A stretch of DNA of 64,000 nt from NCBI RefSeq assembly GCF_014117265.1, contig NZ_CP059833.1, forward strand, positions 1,953,069-2,017,068, written 5' to 3'. The stretch comes from Corynebacterium hindlerae. GTDB lineage: Bacteria > Actinomycetota > Actinomycetes > Mycobacteriales > Mycobacteriaceae. The notes below the pieces were generated by a model. That model was given only the letters and a program-made list of their open reading frames with translations. It did no database searches and was not told the DNA's origin. Position 1 is the first letter of the stretch. Every line of letters begins with the position of its first letter. Positions 8,594-15,751 of this stretch are shown here, in pieces. Position numbers and translations under genes: made by a program.

Positions 8594-9421
8594 ATGCGTG
8601 TTCTGCGAGTCTTTAACAACAACGTCGTCCTTGCCACGAGTGGTGAGGGCGGCGAAGTTGTTGTTACCGGCCGCGGAATTGGGTTCCAGGTCAAAAGCGG
8701 CGATCCTGTCGCACAGGACAAGGTGGCCAAGGTGTTTTATCCCGCCGACGGCCGCGACCCCGACCACCTTGCGGAAATGCTCGCGATGATCCCGGCGGAA
8801 CACATCCGGATCGTCATTGAGGCGATGGCCAAGGCGGGGATGCCGTCCGAATATCAAGACAAGATCACTCTGGTTATCGCGCTGGCAGACCACGTCAGTG
8901 GTGCGATCCGGCGTAGCTACGAGGGGCAGGAGCTGTCCTACCCGTTGCGGGCGGAAGTGCAACAGCTTTACTCTGAGGAATATTCCCAGGCGGTCCGGCT
9001 GCTCCACGCGATAAATGAGCAACTCAGGCAGCCTATTTCGGAAGAAGAAGCGGTCGCTTTCACCTTGCACCTGGTCAACGCCAGTTTTACCAGCGGCGAT
9101 TTGTCGTATACCTACCAGATGACAGGCCTCATCGAGCAGATGATTGCCGTGGTCGAGCAGGGCAGCGACAAGGAACAGCTGGACCAGATCAGTATCGCCC
9201 GCTTCATCACTCACCTGCGGTATTTGTTTGTGCGCATTGCGCAGCATAAACAGCTTGCGGAAAAGCCAGGGGCGGTCAGCACCGCGATTATGGAAGCGTA
9301 TCCGGAGTCTGTGGAGGTTGCGTACCGGCTGGCTGAGTTGGTGGAGCTGCGACTGGGCGAGTCGCTCACGGAGGACGAGGTGTCTTACCTGGTCCTCCAT
9401 GTCGCACGGTTGAGGAACTAA
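8594..9421 (+). CDS. BglG/LicT-family transcription antiterminator
   Basis: RNA-binding regulator that, when the PTS signals sugar, stabilises the RAT and lets transcription pass the terminator. The N-terminal RNA-binding (CAT) domain covers about residues 1-56 (MRVLRVFNNNVVLATSGEGGEVVVTGRGIGF), followed by two PRD domains (about 70-165 and 175-275) with the His residues that the PTS phosphorylates in contexts ALADHV, TLHLVN, FITHLR and LVLHVAR. It starts 27 bases after the EIIBCA stop. TACACT at 8581-8586 sits seven bases before the ATG and no Shine-Dalgarno is visible, so it may also be made from its own leaderless transcript. Its target is very likely the leader at 6390-6480. Confidence 0.92.
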   Translation: MRVLRVFNNNVVLATSGEGGEVVVTGRGIGFQVKSGDPVAQDKVAKVFYPADGRDPDHLAEMLAMIPAEHIRIVIEAMAKAGMPSEYQDKITLVIALADHVSGAIRRSYEGQELSYPLRAEVQQLYSEEYSQAVRLLHAINEQLRQPISEEEAVAFTLHLVNASFTSGDLSYTYQMTGLIEQMIAVVEQGSDKEQLDQISIARFITHLRYLFVRIAQHKQLAEKPGAVSTAIMEAYPESVEVAYRLAELVELRLGESLTEDEVSYLVLHVARLRN

Positions 9422-10056
9422 TCCTTCGTCAGGGCCCGCTCCGCTACGGACATTGCCCCAATGAGGGCAGCGGTGACAGCCCCGACTGCGCACACGTTGC
9501 GCACAGCAGTGGGGTAGCCGAGGATCGTGGGGTTGATAAAATCGTAAGGGTAGTAGCCCTGGGTGCGAATCCCTCGGTTAAACGTGTAAGCGGCCCAGAA
9601 CAGCGGGATCGCGAAGGCGAAAGCAGCGGAGTTTCGTGTGACGTCCTGCGTGGGCGCGCCGGGGCGGTCCAGGAGCCACAGTGCGGGCACAGCGATAGGC
9701 ATGATGGTGTGCACGATCGGGTTGGTGATCTTACCCAGCCCCTCCACGATGGATGTCTTTGCCAGCAGCGTGTTGTACACCAGGCCGGTGATCACCAGCA
9801 TGGTCACCGCGTTGATGCGCAGAAACGCGAGGCGGGCAGGCCGCTTACCGACGGCGTACTGCGCGCTTACTAGAGCGCCGATGATATTCGACCACAGAGT
9901 GAAGTAGGAGTAGTGGTTGATGAGCTTTTGCTTCGGGGTTTCAAAGGCCGGCCAATCCTGAAAGACGGTGGTAGCAGCCTGGTAGCCGGACAGTGCGATG
10001 GCTGCGCCACCAAGAACTGCGGTAAGCGCGCCGGTGCGGCGGACAAGTTTTCTCAT
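9418..10056 (-). CDS. Pr6Pr-family integral membrane protein
   Basis: A 212-residue protein with about six hydrophobic segments, including TAVLGGAAIALSGY near the N-terminus, INAVTMLVITGLVYN, IMPIAVPALWLLD and AFAIPLFWAAYTF. The pattern fits the Pr6Pr (Pfam FAR-17a/AIG1-like) membrane family, often seen in corynebacteria; no biochemical role is known to me. The stop codon overlaps the antiterminator stop by four bases (convergent). The start has no Shine-Dalgarno that I can see. It is divergent from a small secreted protein gene 44 bases away. Confidence 0.7.
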   Translation of the reverse strand: MRKLVRRTGALTAVLGGAAIALSGYQAATTVFQDWPAFETPKQKLINHYSYFTLWSNIIGALVSAQYAVGKRPARLAFLRINAVTMLVITGLVYNTLLAKTSIVEGLGKITNPIVHTIMPIAVPALWLLDRPGAPTQDVTRNSAAFAFAIPLFWAAYTFNRGIRTQGYYPYDFINPTILGYPTAVRNVCAVGAVTAALIGAMSVAERALTKD

Positions 10057-10100
10057 AGAAACCGATGGTAGTAGCTTCGGTGCGCAGATATTATGGTGCT

Positions 10101-10400
10101 ATGAAAAAGATGATTGCTGTAATTTCTGCTGTGGTAGCAAGCGGCGCGATGATGCCAGCTGCCAGCGCCAATCCTGTCGAAATGTCCCTAGAGCCGATTA
10201 TCAAGGTGGATTCTCCGGAGCACTCGTACTGGGCTGCCGTTGCCGTTGATAGTTGGGATATGCCGGTCTCTCCGGTGCCGGAGCTGCACAAGTGCGCCAA
10301 GTTTGTGGGCGGGAGCACGGCTGACCCGGGGTTGCGCTTCTTCGCTTCCAACGTGTGCTTAAAACTGAATCCGAACTCAGTTCCGGCTTTGAATTGGTAG
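10101..10400 (+). CDS. Small secreted protein of unknown function
   Basis: A 99-residue protein with a signal peptide (MKKMIAVISAVVASGAMMPAASA) and a mature domain of about 75 residues with two Cys that could form one disulfide (HKCAKF and NVCLKL). I do not recognise the family. The frame opens 12 codons earlier, but TATTAT at 10089-10094 lies exactly where a -10 element would give a transcript beginning at the ATG at 10101, so a leaderless message fits the shorter start and the signal peptide. It is followed by a strong terminator. Confidence 0.65.
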   Translation: MKKMIAVISAVVASGAMMPAASANPVEMSLEPIIKVDSPEHSYWAAVAVDSWDMPVSPVPELHKCAKFVGGSTADPGLRFFASNVCLKLNPNSVPALNW

Positions 10401-10414
10401 TTTCGGTGTAAATC

Positions 10415-10448
10415 GGGCGCTGTTCGCTAGAGGCGTACAGCGCCCTTT
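10415..10448 (+). terminator. Terminator after the small secreted protein
   Basis: GGGCGCTGT (10415-10423) pairs with ACAGCGCCC (10437-10445) around a 13-base loop and is followed by TTT. Confidence 0.8.
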
Positions 10449-10500
10449 GTGCAGCTAAAGGATAGTTTTTGTGCTGTTCGCTCTGGGGTGGGGCTGAAAT

Positions 10501-10530
10501 TGGAAATTTTGGTGCGGTCTGCGCGTTAAA
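10501..10530 (+). promoter_or_regulatory. Candidate SigH (stress sigma factor) promoter of clpC
   Basis: TGGAAA (10501-10506) and CGTTAA (10524-10529) with a 17-base spacer resemble the corynebacterial SigH pattern GGAA...GTT. clpC is known to be in the SigH and ClgR regulons of C. glutamicum. I found no convincing ClgR box. Confidence 0.45.
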
Positions 10531-10565
10531 GTGGGTGCAATTAACAAACGGAATTTAGGAGTGTC

Positions 10566-13169
10566 ATGTTCGAGAGGTTTACCGACCGCGCTCGACGCGT
10601 TATCGTGCTCGCTCAAGATGAGGCGCGCATGCTCAACCACAATTACATCGGCACCGAGCACATCCTGCTCGGTCTGATCTCTGAGGGTGAGGGCGTCGCA
10701 GCGAAGGCCCTAGAGTCCATGGGGATCAACCTGGAAGATGTGCGTCGGGAGGTTGAGGAAATCATCGGCCACGGCACCACTCCGCCGACCGGCCACATTC
10801 CGTTTACCCCGCGTGCTAAGAAGGTGCTGGAGCTGTCCTTGCGGGAAGGCCTGCAGATGGGCCACAAGTACATCGGCACCGAGTTCCTGCTGCTCGGCCT
10901 GATCCGCGAAGGTGAAGGCGTCGCAGCGCAGGTGCTGGTTAAGTTGGGAGCTGATCTGCCTCGCGTGCGCCAGCAGGTTATCCAGCTGCTCAGCGGCTAC
11001 GAAGGTGAAGGCGGCAACCCGGATGATTCCTCCGGTGGTCCTTCCCTCGCTGGTGCTGGTGCTGCCCCTGGTGGCCGTTCTCAGGGTGGTCCTGGTGAGC
11101 GTTCCAACTCCCTGGTTTTGGACCAGTTTGGCCGTAACCTGACCCAGGCTGCTCGTGAGGGCAAGCTTGATCCGGTCGTGGGGCGCGAGAAGGAAATCGA
11201 GCGCATCATGCAGGTGCTGTCTCGCCGTACGAAGAACAACCCGGTTCTGATTGGTGAACCTGGTGTGGGTAAGACGGCCGTCGTTGAGGGCTTGGCGCTG
11301 GACATTGTTAACGGCAAGGTCCCGGAGACCTTGAAGGACAAGCAGCTGTACTCCCTGGATCTGGGTTCTCTGGTTGCGGGTTCCCGCTACCGCGGTGACT
11401 TCGAGGAACGCCTGAAGAAGGTGCTCAAGGAGATTAACCAGCGTGGCGATATCATCCTGTTCATCGATGAGATTCACACGCTCGTCGGTGCGGGTGCTGC
11501 TGAGGGTGCGATTGATGCTGCGTCCTTGCTGAAGCCGAAGCTGGCCCGTGGTGAGCTGCAGACCATCGGTGCCACCACCCTGGATGAGTACCGTAAACAC
11601 ATTGAGAAGGATGCGGCGTTGGAGCGTCGTTTCCAGCCGGTGCAGGTCCCGGAGCCGTCCGTGGAGATGACGATCGACATTTTGAAGGGGCTGCGGGACC
11701 GCTACGAGGCGCACCACCGCGTGTCCATCACCGATGGCGCTCTGGCTGCCGCCGCGAACCTGTCCTCTCGCTACATCAATGACCGGTTCTTGCCAGATAA
11801 GGCCGTGGACCTGATCGATGAGGCCGGCGCCCGGATGCGTATCAAGCGGATGACCGCGCCGGAGGGCTTGCGCGAAATCGACGAGCGTATTGCTGACGTG
11901 CGCCGTGAGAAGGAAGCGGCGATTGACGCTCAGGACTTCGAGAAAGCAGCTGGCCTGCGCGACAAGGAGCGCAAGCTGGGCGAGGAGCGCGCTGAGAAGG
12001 AAAAGCAGTGGCGCTCCGGCGACCTGGAAGAGATCGCTGAGGTGGGCGAGGAGCAGATCGCTGAGGTACTCGGCCACTGGACCGGCATCCCAGTGTTCAA
12101 GCTGACCGAGGAAGAGTCTTCCCGCCTGCTCCACATGGAAGAGGAGCTGCACAAGCGCATCATCGGCCAGGAGGATGCCGTCAAGGCGGTCTCCCGAGCA
12201 ATCCGCCGCACTCGCGCAGGGCTGAAGGATCCGAAGCGTCCGTCCGGTTCCTTCATCTTCGCTGGTCCTTCCGGTGTGGGTAAGACGGAGCTGTCCAAGG
12301 CGCTGGCAGAGTTCCTCTTCGGTGAAGAGGACGCCCTCATTCAGATCGACATGTCCGAGTTCCACGACCGCTTTACCGCGTCGCGTCTGTTCGGTGCCCC
12401 TCCGGGGTACGTCGGCTACGAAGAGGGTGGCCAGCTGACCGAAAAGGTACGCCGTAAGCCGTTCTCCGTTGTGCTGTTCGACGAGATTGAGAAGGCCCAC
12501 AAGGAGATCTACAACACCCTCCTGCAGGTCCTCGAAGATGGCCGGCTTACCGACGGCCAGGGCCGTGTTGTCGACTTCAAGAACACCGTCTTGATCTTCA
12601 CCTCTAACCTGGGCACCAGCGACATCTCGAAGGCTGTGGGTATGGGCTTCTCCGGAAGCACCTCGACGGACCAGGATGCCCAGTTTGATCGGATGAAGGG
12701 CAAGGTCCACGACGAGCTTAAGAAGCACTTCCGCCCAGAGTTCCTCAACCGTATCGATGAGATTGTGGTCTTCCACCAGCTCACTCAGGAGCAGATCGTG
12801 GAAATGGTGAACCTGCTCATCGGTCGCGTGGAGAAGGCGCTGGCTGCCAAAGACATGGGCATCACGCTTACCGACGTCGCCAAGAATCTCCTTGCCAAGC
12901 GCGGTTTCGATCCTGTGCTCGGTGCCCGTCCGCTGCGCCGCACTATCCAGCGGGAAATTGAGGACGTGCTGTCCGAGAAGATCCTCTACGGTGAGTTCGG
13001 TGCCGGTGAGATCGTCAACGTGGACGTCGAAGGCTGGGACGGCGAGTCCAAGGGCGATGACGCTAAGTTCGTGTTCACCGCCACGGAAAAGCCACTGCCG
13101 GAAGGCCAGTTCTCAGAGATGTCCGTCGAAGCTGCGGAAGCAGTCTCTGACGTTTCCGACGTAGAGTAA
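10566..13169 (+). CDS. clpC: ATP-dependent Clp protease ATP-binding subunit ClpC
   Basis: Hexameric AAA+ unfoldase that feeds proteins to ClpP for degradation. The 867 residues show two N-terminal Clp repeats (about 1-150), the first AAA+ module with Walker A GEPGVGKT near residue 230, a middle coiled-coil/UVR region (about 415-470) and a second AAA+ module with GPSGVGKT near 566. The ClpP-docking loop is expected in the second module. Residue 155-185 is a Gly/Ser/Ala-rich linker. ATG start has AGGAG at a short spacing. Transcribed alone, with a possible SigH promoter upstream and a terminator downstream. Confidence 0.97.
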   Translation: MFERFTDRARRVIVLAQDEARMLNHNYIGTEHILLGLISEGEGVAAKALESMGINLEDVRREVEEIIGHGTTPPTGHIPFTPRAKKVLELSLREGLQMGHKYIGTEFLLLGLIREGEGVAAQVLVKLGADLPRVRQQVIQLLSGYEGEGGNPDDSSGGPSLAGAGAAPGGRSQGGPGERSNSLVLDQFGRNLTQAAREGKLDPVVGREKEIERIMQVLSRRTKNNPVLIGEPGVGKTAVVEGLALDIVNGKVPETLKDKQLYSLDLGSLVAGSRYRGDFEERLKKVLKEINQRGDIILFIDEIHTLVGAGAAEGAIDAASLLKPKLARGELQTIGATTLDEYRKHIEKDAALERRFQPVQVPEPSVEMTIDILKGLRDRYEAHHRVSITDGALAAAANLSSRYINDRFLPDKAVDLIDEAGARMRIKRMTAPEGLREIDERIADVRREKEAAIDAQDFEKAAGLRDKERKLGEERAEKEKQWRSGDLEEIAEVGEEQIAEVLGHWTGIPVFKLTEEESSRLLHMEEELHKRIIGQEDAVKAVSRAIRRTRAGLKDPKRPSGSFIFAGPSGVGKTELSKALAEFLFGEEDALIQIDMSEFHDRFTASRLFGAPPGYVGYEEGGQLTEKVRRKPFSVVLFDEIEKAHKEIYNTLLQVLEDGRLTDGQGRVVDFKNTVLIFTSNLGTSDISKAVGMGFSGSTSTDQDAQFDRMKGKVHDELKKHFRPEFLNRIDEIVVFHQLTQEQIVEMVNLLIGRVEKALAAKDMGITLTDVAKNLLAKRGFDPVLGARPLRRTIQREIEDVLSEKILYGEFGAGEIVNVDVEGWDGESKGDDAKFVFTATEKPLPEGQFSEMSVEAAEAVSDVSDVE

Positions 13170-13181
13170 GCCAGTCAAGTT

Positions 13182-13221
13182 AGCAGGCCACCAGAACCTC
13201 AAGGTTGTGGTGGCCTGCTTT
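13182..13221 (+). terminator. clpC terminator
   Basis: AGCAGGCCACCA (13182-13193) pairs with TGGTGGCCTGCT (13208-13219), with a smaller AACC/GGTT stem inside the loop and TTTT after it. Confidence 0.88.
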
Positions 13222-13261
13222 TGGTGGAGCGGGAAGAGTGTGACTCTGCTGCGTGCTTGTC

Positions 13262-13429
13262 TTAGAAACCAGCCCGTCCTCGGTCGATATCGCGCTGGAA
13301 ATCTAGCGCTGATTGACGGGTTTCTTCGTCGTGTTCCTCGCTGCGCTTACGAATCTTTTGCTGCATCATGCCAGCGGGGATGACGATCAACAAGATGGCG
13401 ACGATAACAACTAGCCAGAAAGTCGACAT
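13262..13429 (-). CDS. Small single-span membrane protein
   Basis: A 55-residue protein with one N-terminal membrane helix (STFWLVVIVAILLIVIPAGMM) and a charged C-terminal tail (QQKIRKRSEEHDEETRQSALDFQRDIDRGRAGF). CGAGG lies five bases before the ATG; a start eight codons earlier has no better site. Function unknown. Similar small helix-plus-charged-tail proteins are common in corynebacteria. It converges with clpC. Confidence 0.6.
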   Translation of the reverse strand: MSTFWLVVIVAILLIVIPAGMMQQKIRKRSEEHDEETRQSALDFQRDIDRGRAGF

Positions 13430-13552
13430 GTTAGCCTCGGCTGCCGTGCCCACTCCAAGGGGTAAGGGAGCAAAATGTGTGTCCGGTCGGCGTGTTGTCG
13501 GTTGTTACTTCACTTCTGGGGGCTTTGATCACGGTCCCTGAAGTTTCTTACT

Positions 13553-13654
13553 AAAACCCGGGAAGCATTCCCCGGATCTCGGGCCGAAATCAGTGAAATA
13601 GCAGGTGTGAAGCCTAAAGGATCACCGAGACCCGGGGAACGCTTCCCGGGTTTT
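13553..13654. repeat. Long inverted repeat, 30-base arms
   Basis: Arms at 13553-13582 and 13625-13654 are complementary at 28 of 30 positions (outer part AAAACCCGGGAAGC) around a 42-base loop. It lies in the gene-poor region and resembles the size of the palindromes at 24141 and 33990, but its sequence is different. Confidence 0.8.
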
Positions 13655-14063
13655 GCGGAGTTAAGCAGCAAAATATATGTCCGGCCAGGCACTGTTGTGT
13701 TAGTGCTCGGCTGGGATAGCGTTGTCGCAACAGGGCTGGTCGACCTGTTTCCCAGCTTGTTTTATTTCCCATTTGTCCCAGTGTGAGCACACTACGTGGT
13801 CGAGGATGGATGTGATGAGTAGGCAGCCTGCTGCAGTGTACGTCGCCTTCGATAAAGACCTGATCGTATACGCGGTAGGGGTCGGCGGTGCAGAGGGCAT
13901 CAATAAGTCACAAGGGGTGTGAACCCGCGGTCCAGACTTCTTCGGGAGATGCCTCACGAGCCTGCAGGATCGGTCAGTGCGGTTGAGCCGACAGCATAAG
14001 CATGGAAGGCTCGAAAAGTTTGCCGCGTGTGTGTGATCAGCTTTGGTGTTGGTAGTCGAAGCG

Positions 14064-14092
14064 CCACTAGGTGGTGCACCGCCACCTAGTGG
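14064..14092. terminator. Hairpin with T-rich 3' flank
   Basis: CCACTAGGTGG (14064-14074) and CCACCTAGTGG (14082-14092) form a perfect 11-base stem with a 7-base loop; TTGTTTTTGCTTTTG follows, so on the + strand it could terminate transcription. Confidence 0.55.
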
Positions 14093-14164
14093 TGCCGTTG
14101 TTTTTGCTTTTGTCCCAGGCAGACGGGGGCATCGGGGTCGGTTTTTGGTTACCGGAGTTAGGTG

Positions 14165-14190
14165 ACCGCACCTGTTAGTGCAGGTGCGGT
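14165..14190. repeat. Perfect 10-base hairpin
   Basis: ACCGCACCTG (14165-14174) and CAGGTGCGGT (14181-14190) with a 6-base loop. No T tract follows on either strand, so it need not be a terminator. Confidence 0.5.
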
Positions 14191-14550
14191 ATCACTCGCG
14201 GTATTGAACAAGGATTGTGCGTTTATAAGACCTCAAGCTATATAACACATGCATTTGCATACCTTGACCAGGGCCTATCGCGGACAACAGACACACTTTC
14301 TGCTACTTAATCCCACTCCAAGCTGGAAATTAATGATGCTGAGTGAAAGGCTGGGGAGCTTTGAATTTGTTAGCTGTGGTTGGGCGCTCTCGGGCTATGC
14401 CACACGCGTGTCCAATAACTCACAGTCTCAACCATTACAAGTAACAACCATTGGGATGTGGTGCTCTCAGGTCAAAGAGAAGAAGTCCACTTGTAGGTTG
14501 GGCTTCCGGGGACATGCCACGAGCATGAGAAAGTGCCGAAACCTCAAGTC

Positions 14551-14586
14551 GGGTTAAAAACGACGCCGAAGCGTCGTTTTTAACCC
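14551..14586 (-). terminator. Terminator of the htaC-like gene
   Basis: A perfect 16-base stem (14551-14566 with 14571-14586) capped by the tetraloop CGAA. A/T runs inside the arms make it usable on both strands; the gene ending at 14596 on the - strand is the obvious client. Confidence 0.88.
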
Positions 14587-14595
14587 GCTAACTAG

Positions 14596-15573
14596 TTACT
14601 TCATCAGCCCAAAGTGCTTGGCGATGGCCACGCCAGCCAGGCCGAAAAGGCCGCCAAGTGCGGCGAGGATCCCGGCGTCGGTGCCGGAGCTTCCCAGGCT
14701 GAAACCGTTGTCCTGGTTGTTTTCCTTACCGGGCTTGTTTGGTGCAGGTGCCGGTGCAGGTGCCGGGTTTTCACCGGGCTTGTTTGGTGCAGGTGCCGGT
14801 GCAGGTGCCGGGTTTTCACCGGGCTTGTTTGGTGCAGGTGCCGGGGCTGGGCTATCGGCACAGGTTGCTTTGAGCTTAAGGGATACCTTTACGGTGTCCA
14901 TAGGATCGCCAGCTCGGTAGGCTCCCATGAAGGCGCGGTCGGCGCCCTTTTGTAGGTCACGGGTGGACTCGGGGTGCTTGACGTATTTCAGGCCGGGGGC
15001 TTCGAGGGTGAGGGTGCCCTGGTCGAACTTCCAGCCGGTGGTGGTTCCTTGGGCGATGACGTCGCGGCCGGTTACTTTGTTTTGTTCCGTTTTGTCTTCC
15101 GGGGTGAGGGACGTCATGGCTTTACCTGGTACGTAGTACGAGGTGTAGTCAGTCTTGACGGTGACTTGGTTGCCGCTGACGTCGACGCCGAAGTTGCCTA
15201 GGGTGACATCGAGCGCGTCGTGGTGGCCGGTGAAGTGGGCGGTGCCGGTGGCGGCGAGGGAGGTGACAGCTGGAGTGCCGTTGTTGGCGGTGAGCTTGAC
15301 TGATGCTGGGTCGATTGGGCTGGAGAAGTAAAAGTCTGGGCCAGCTTTGTCGGTGCCGTGCTCGGTCATGCCGCTGACGGTCCATGCTCCGTTCGCGATG
15401 GGGCCGTCGATGTAGTTGCGCCAGGTTTGCTTGATGCCCCAGTCTATGGTGCCGCTTTCAACGTCGAAGCTTGGGTTTGCGCAGGTGTTTTCTGCTGCTG
15501 TCGCATGTGGGATTGTCAGGGTGCTTGCGAGAAGGCTGGTGCCGATTGCGGTAGCGAGGATTGAACGTTGCAT
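14596..15573 (-). CDS. Haem-binding surface protein, single HtaA domain (HtaB/HtaC-like)
   Basis: Cell-surface protein expected to bind haem and pass it to the HtaA/HmuT system. It has a signal peptide (MQRSILATAIGTSLLASTLTIPHATAAE), one HtaA/CR domain (about 30-235) starting with the typical WGIKQTWRNYIDGPIANG and containing GTAHFTGHHDALDV, then three near-identical PAPAPAPNKPGEN repeats and a C-terminal membrane segment with a short tail. One Tyr and the GHHDALD His region fit known haem-binding positions of CR domains. AAAGGA lies before the ATG. It diverges from htaA across two DtxR-like boxes, so iron repression is expected. HtaB and HtaC cannot be told apart here. Confidence 0.85.
   Translation of the reverse strand: MQRSILATAIGTSLLASTLTIPHATAAENTCANPSFDVESGTIDWGIKQTWRNYIDGPIANGAWTVSGMTEHGTDKAGPDFYFSSPIDPASVKLTANNGTPAVTSLAATGTAHFTGHHDALDVTLGNFGVDVSGNQVTVKTDYTSYYVPGKAMTSLTPEDKTEQNKVTGRDVIAQGTTTGWKFDQGTLTLEAPGLKYVKHPESTRDLQKGADRAFMGAYRAGDPMDTVKVSLKLKATCADSPAPAPAPNKPGENPAPAPAPAPNKPGENPAPAPAPAPNKPGKENNQDNGFSLGSSGTDAGILAALGGLFGLAGVAIAKHFGLMK
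14729..14853 (-). repeat. 45-base coding tandem repeat
   Basis: Units begin at 14729, 14774 and 14819 (third incomplete). They are almost identical in DNA and encode the Pro-Ala/Lys-Pro-Gly spacer between the haem-binding domain and the membrane anchor. Such DNA identity suggests recent slippage and length variation between strains. Confidence 0.85.
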
Positions 15574-15616
15574 AGAAGTCCTTTGTGTCGGAATGGAATC
15601 TTTGAGAAAATCAAAG

Positions 15617-15635
15617 TAAGGTTAGCCTAACCTAC
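15617..15635. promoter_or_regulatory. DtxR-like iron box 1
   Basis: TAAGGTTAGCCTAACCTAC matches the DtxR consensus at 18 of 19 positions. It is 43 bases upstream of the htaC-like start, in the divergent htaC/htaA region. Confidence 0.88.
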
Positions 15636-15672
15636 GAATTTGCTTTGAAGGTAGTGGGGTGTGCTTCGGGGG

Positions 15673-15691
15673 TGAGGTTAGCTTTACCTAA
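15673..15691. promoter_or_regulatory. DtxR-like iron box 2
   Basis: TGAGGTTAGCTTTACCTAA matches the DtxR consensus at about 16 of 19 positions. It lies about 60 bases upstream of htaA. Confidence 0.72.
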
Positions 15692-15751
15692 CTCACCTCG
15701 TTTTGTACTGTTCACCCGAAGCGTTAATTAACAAAGAAAAGATGGACAACG

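Larger units (their letters stand above)
13454..14550. other. Gene-poor, hairpin-rich region of about 1.1 kb
   Basis: No convincing coding sequence. The open frames at 13700-13957 (-) and 14249-14557 (+) lack start signals and recognisable domains. The region holds a long inverted repeat (13553-13654) and two perfect hairpins (14064-14092, 14165-14190). Two loosely similar segments occur near 14378-14412 and 14495-14528 (GTTGGGC... ATGCCAC...). It may be a decayed element or may encode structured RNA. Confidence 0.5.

Noticed and set aside
6533..9493. 986-codon open frame on the - strand across the PTS genes
   Set aside because: It is antisense to the clearly real EIIBCA and antiterminator genes, has no domain pattern, and reflects their codon bias.
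10710..12776. 688-codon open frame antisense to clpC
   Set aside because: Composition-driven shadow of clpC without start signals or recognisable domains.
13700..13957. 85-codon - strand frame in the gene-poor region
   Set aside because: It has no start signal or recognisable family; it may be a remnant, but I cannot support a gene.
14249..14557. 102-codon + strand frame before the htaC-like gene
   Set aside because: Unusual composition, no Shine-Dalgarno or promoter, and its end runs into the terminator stem.
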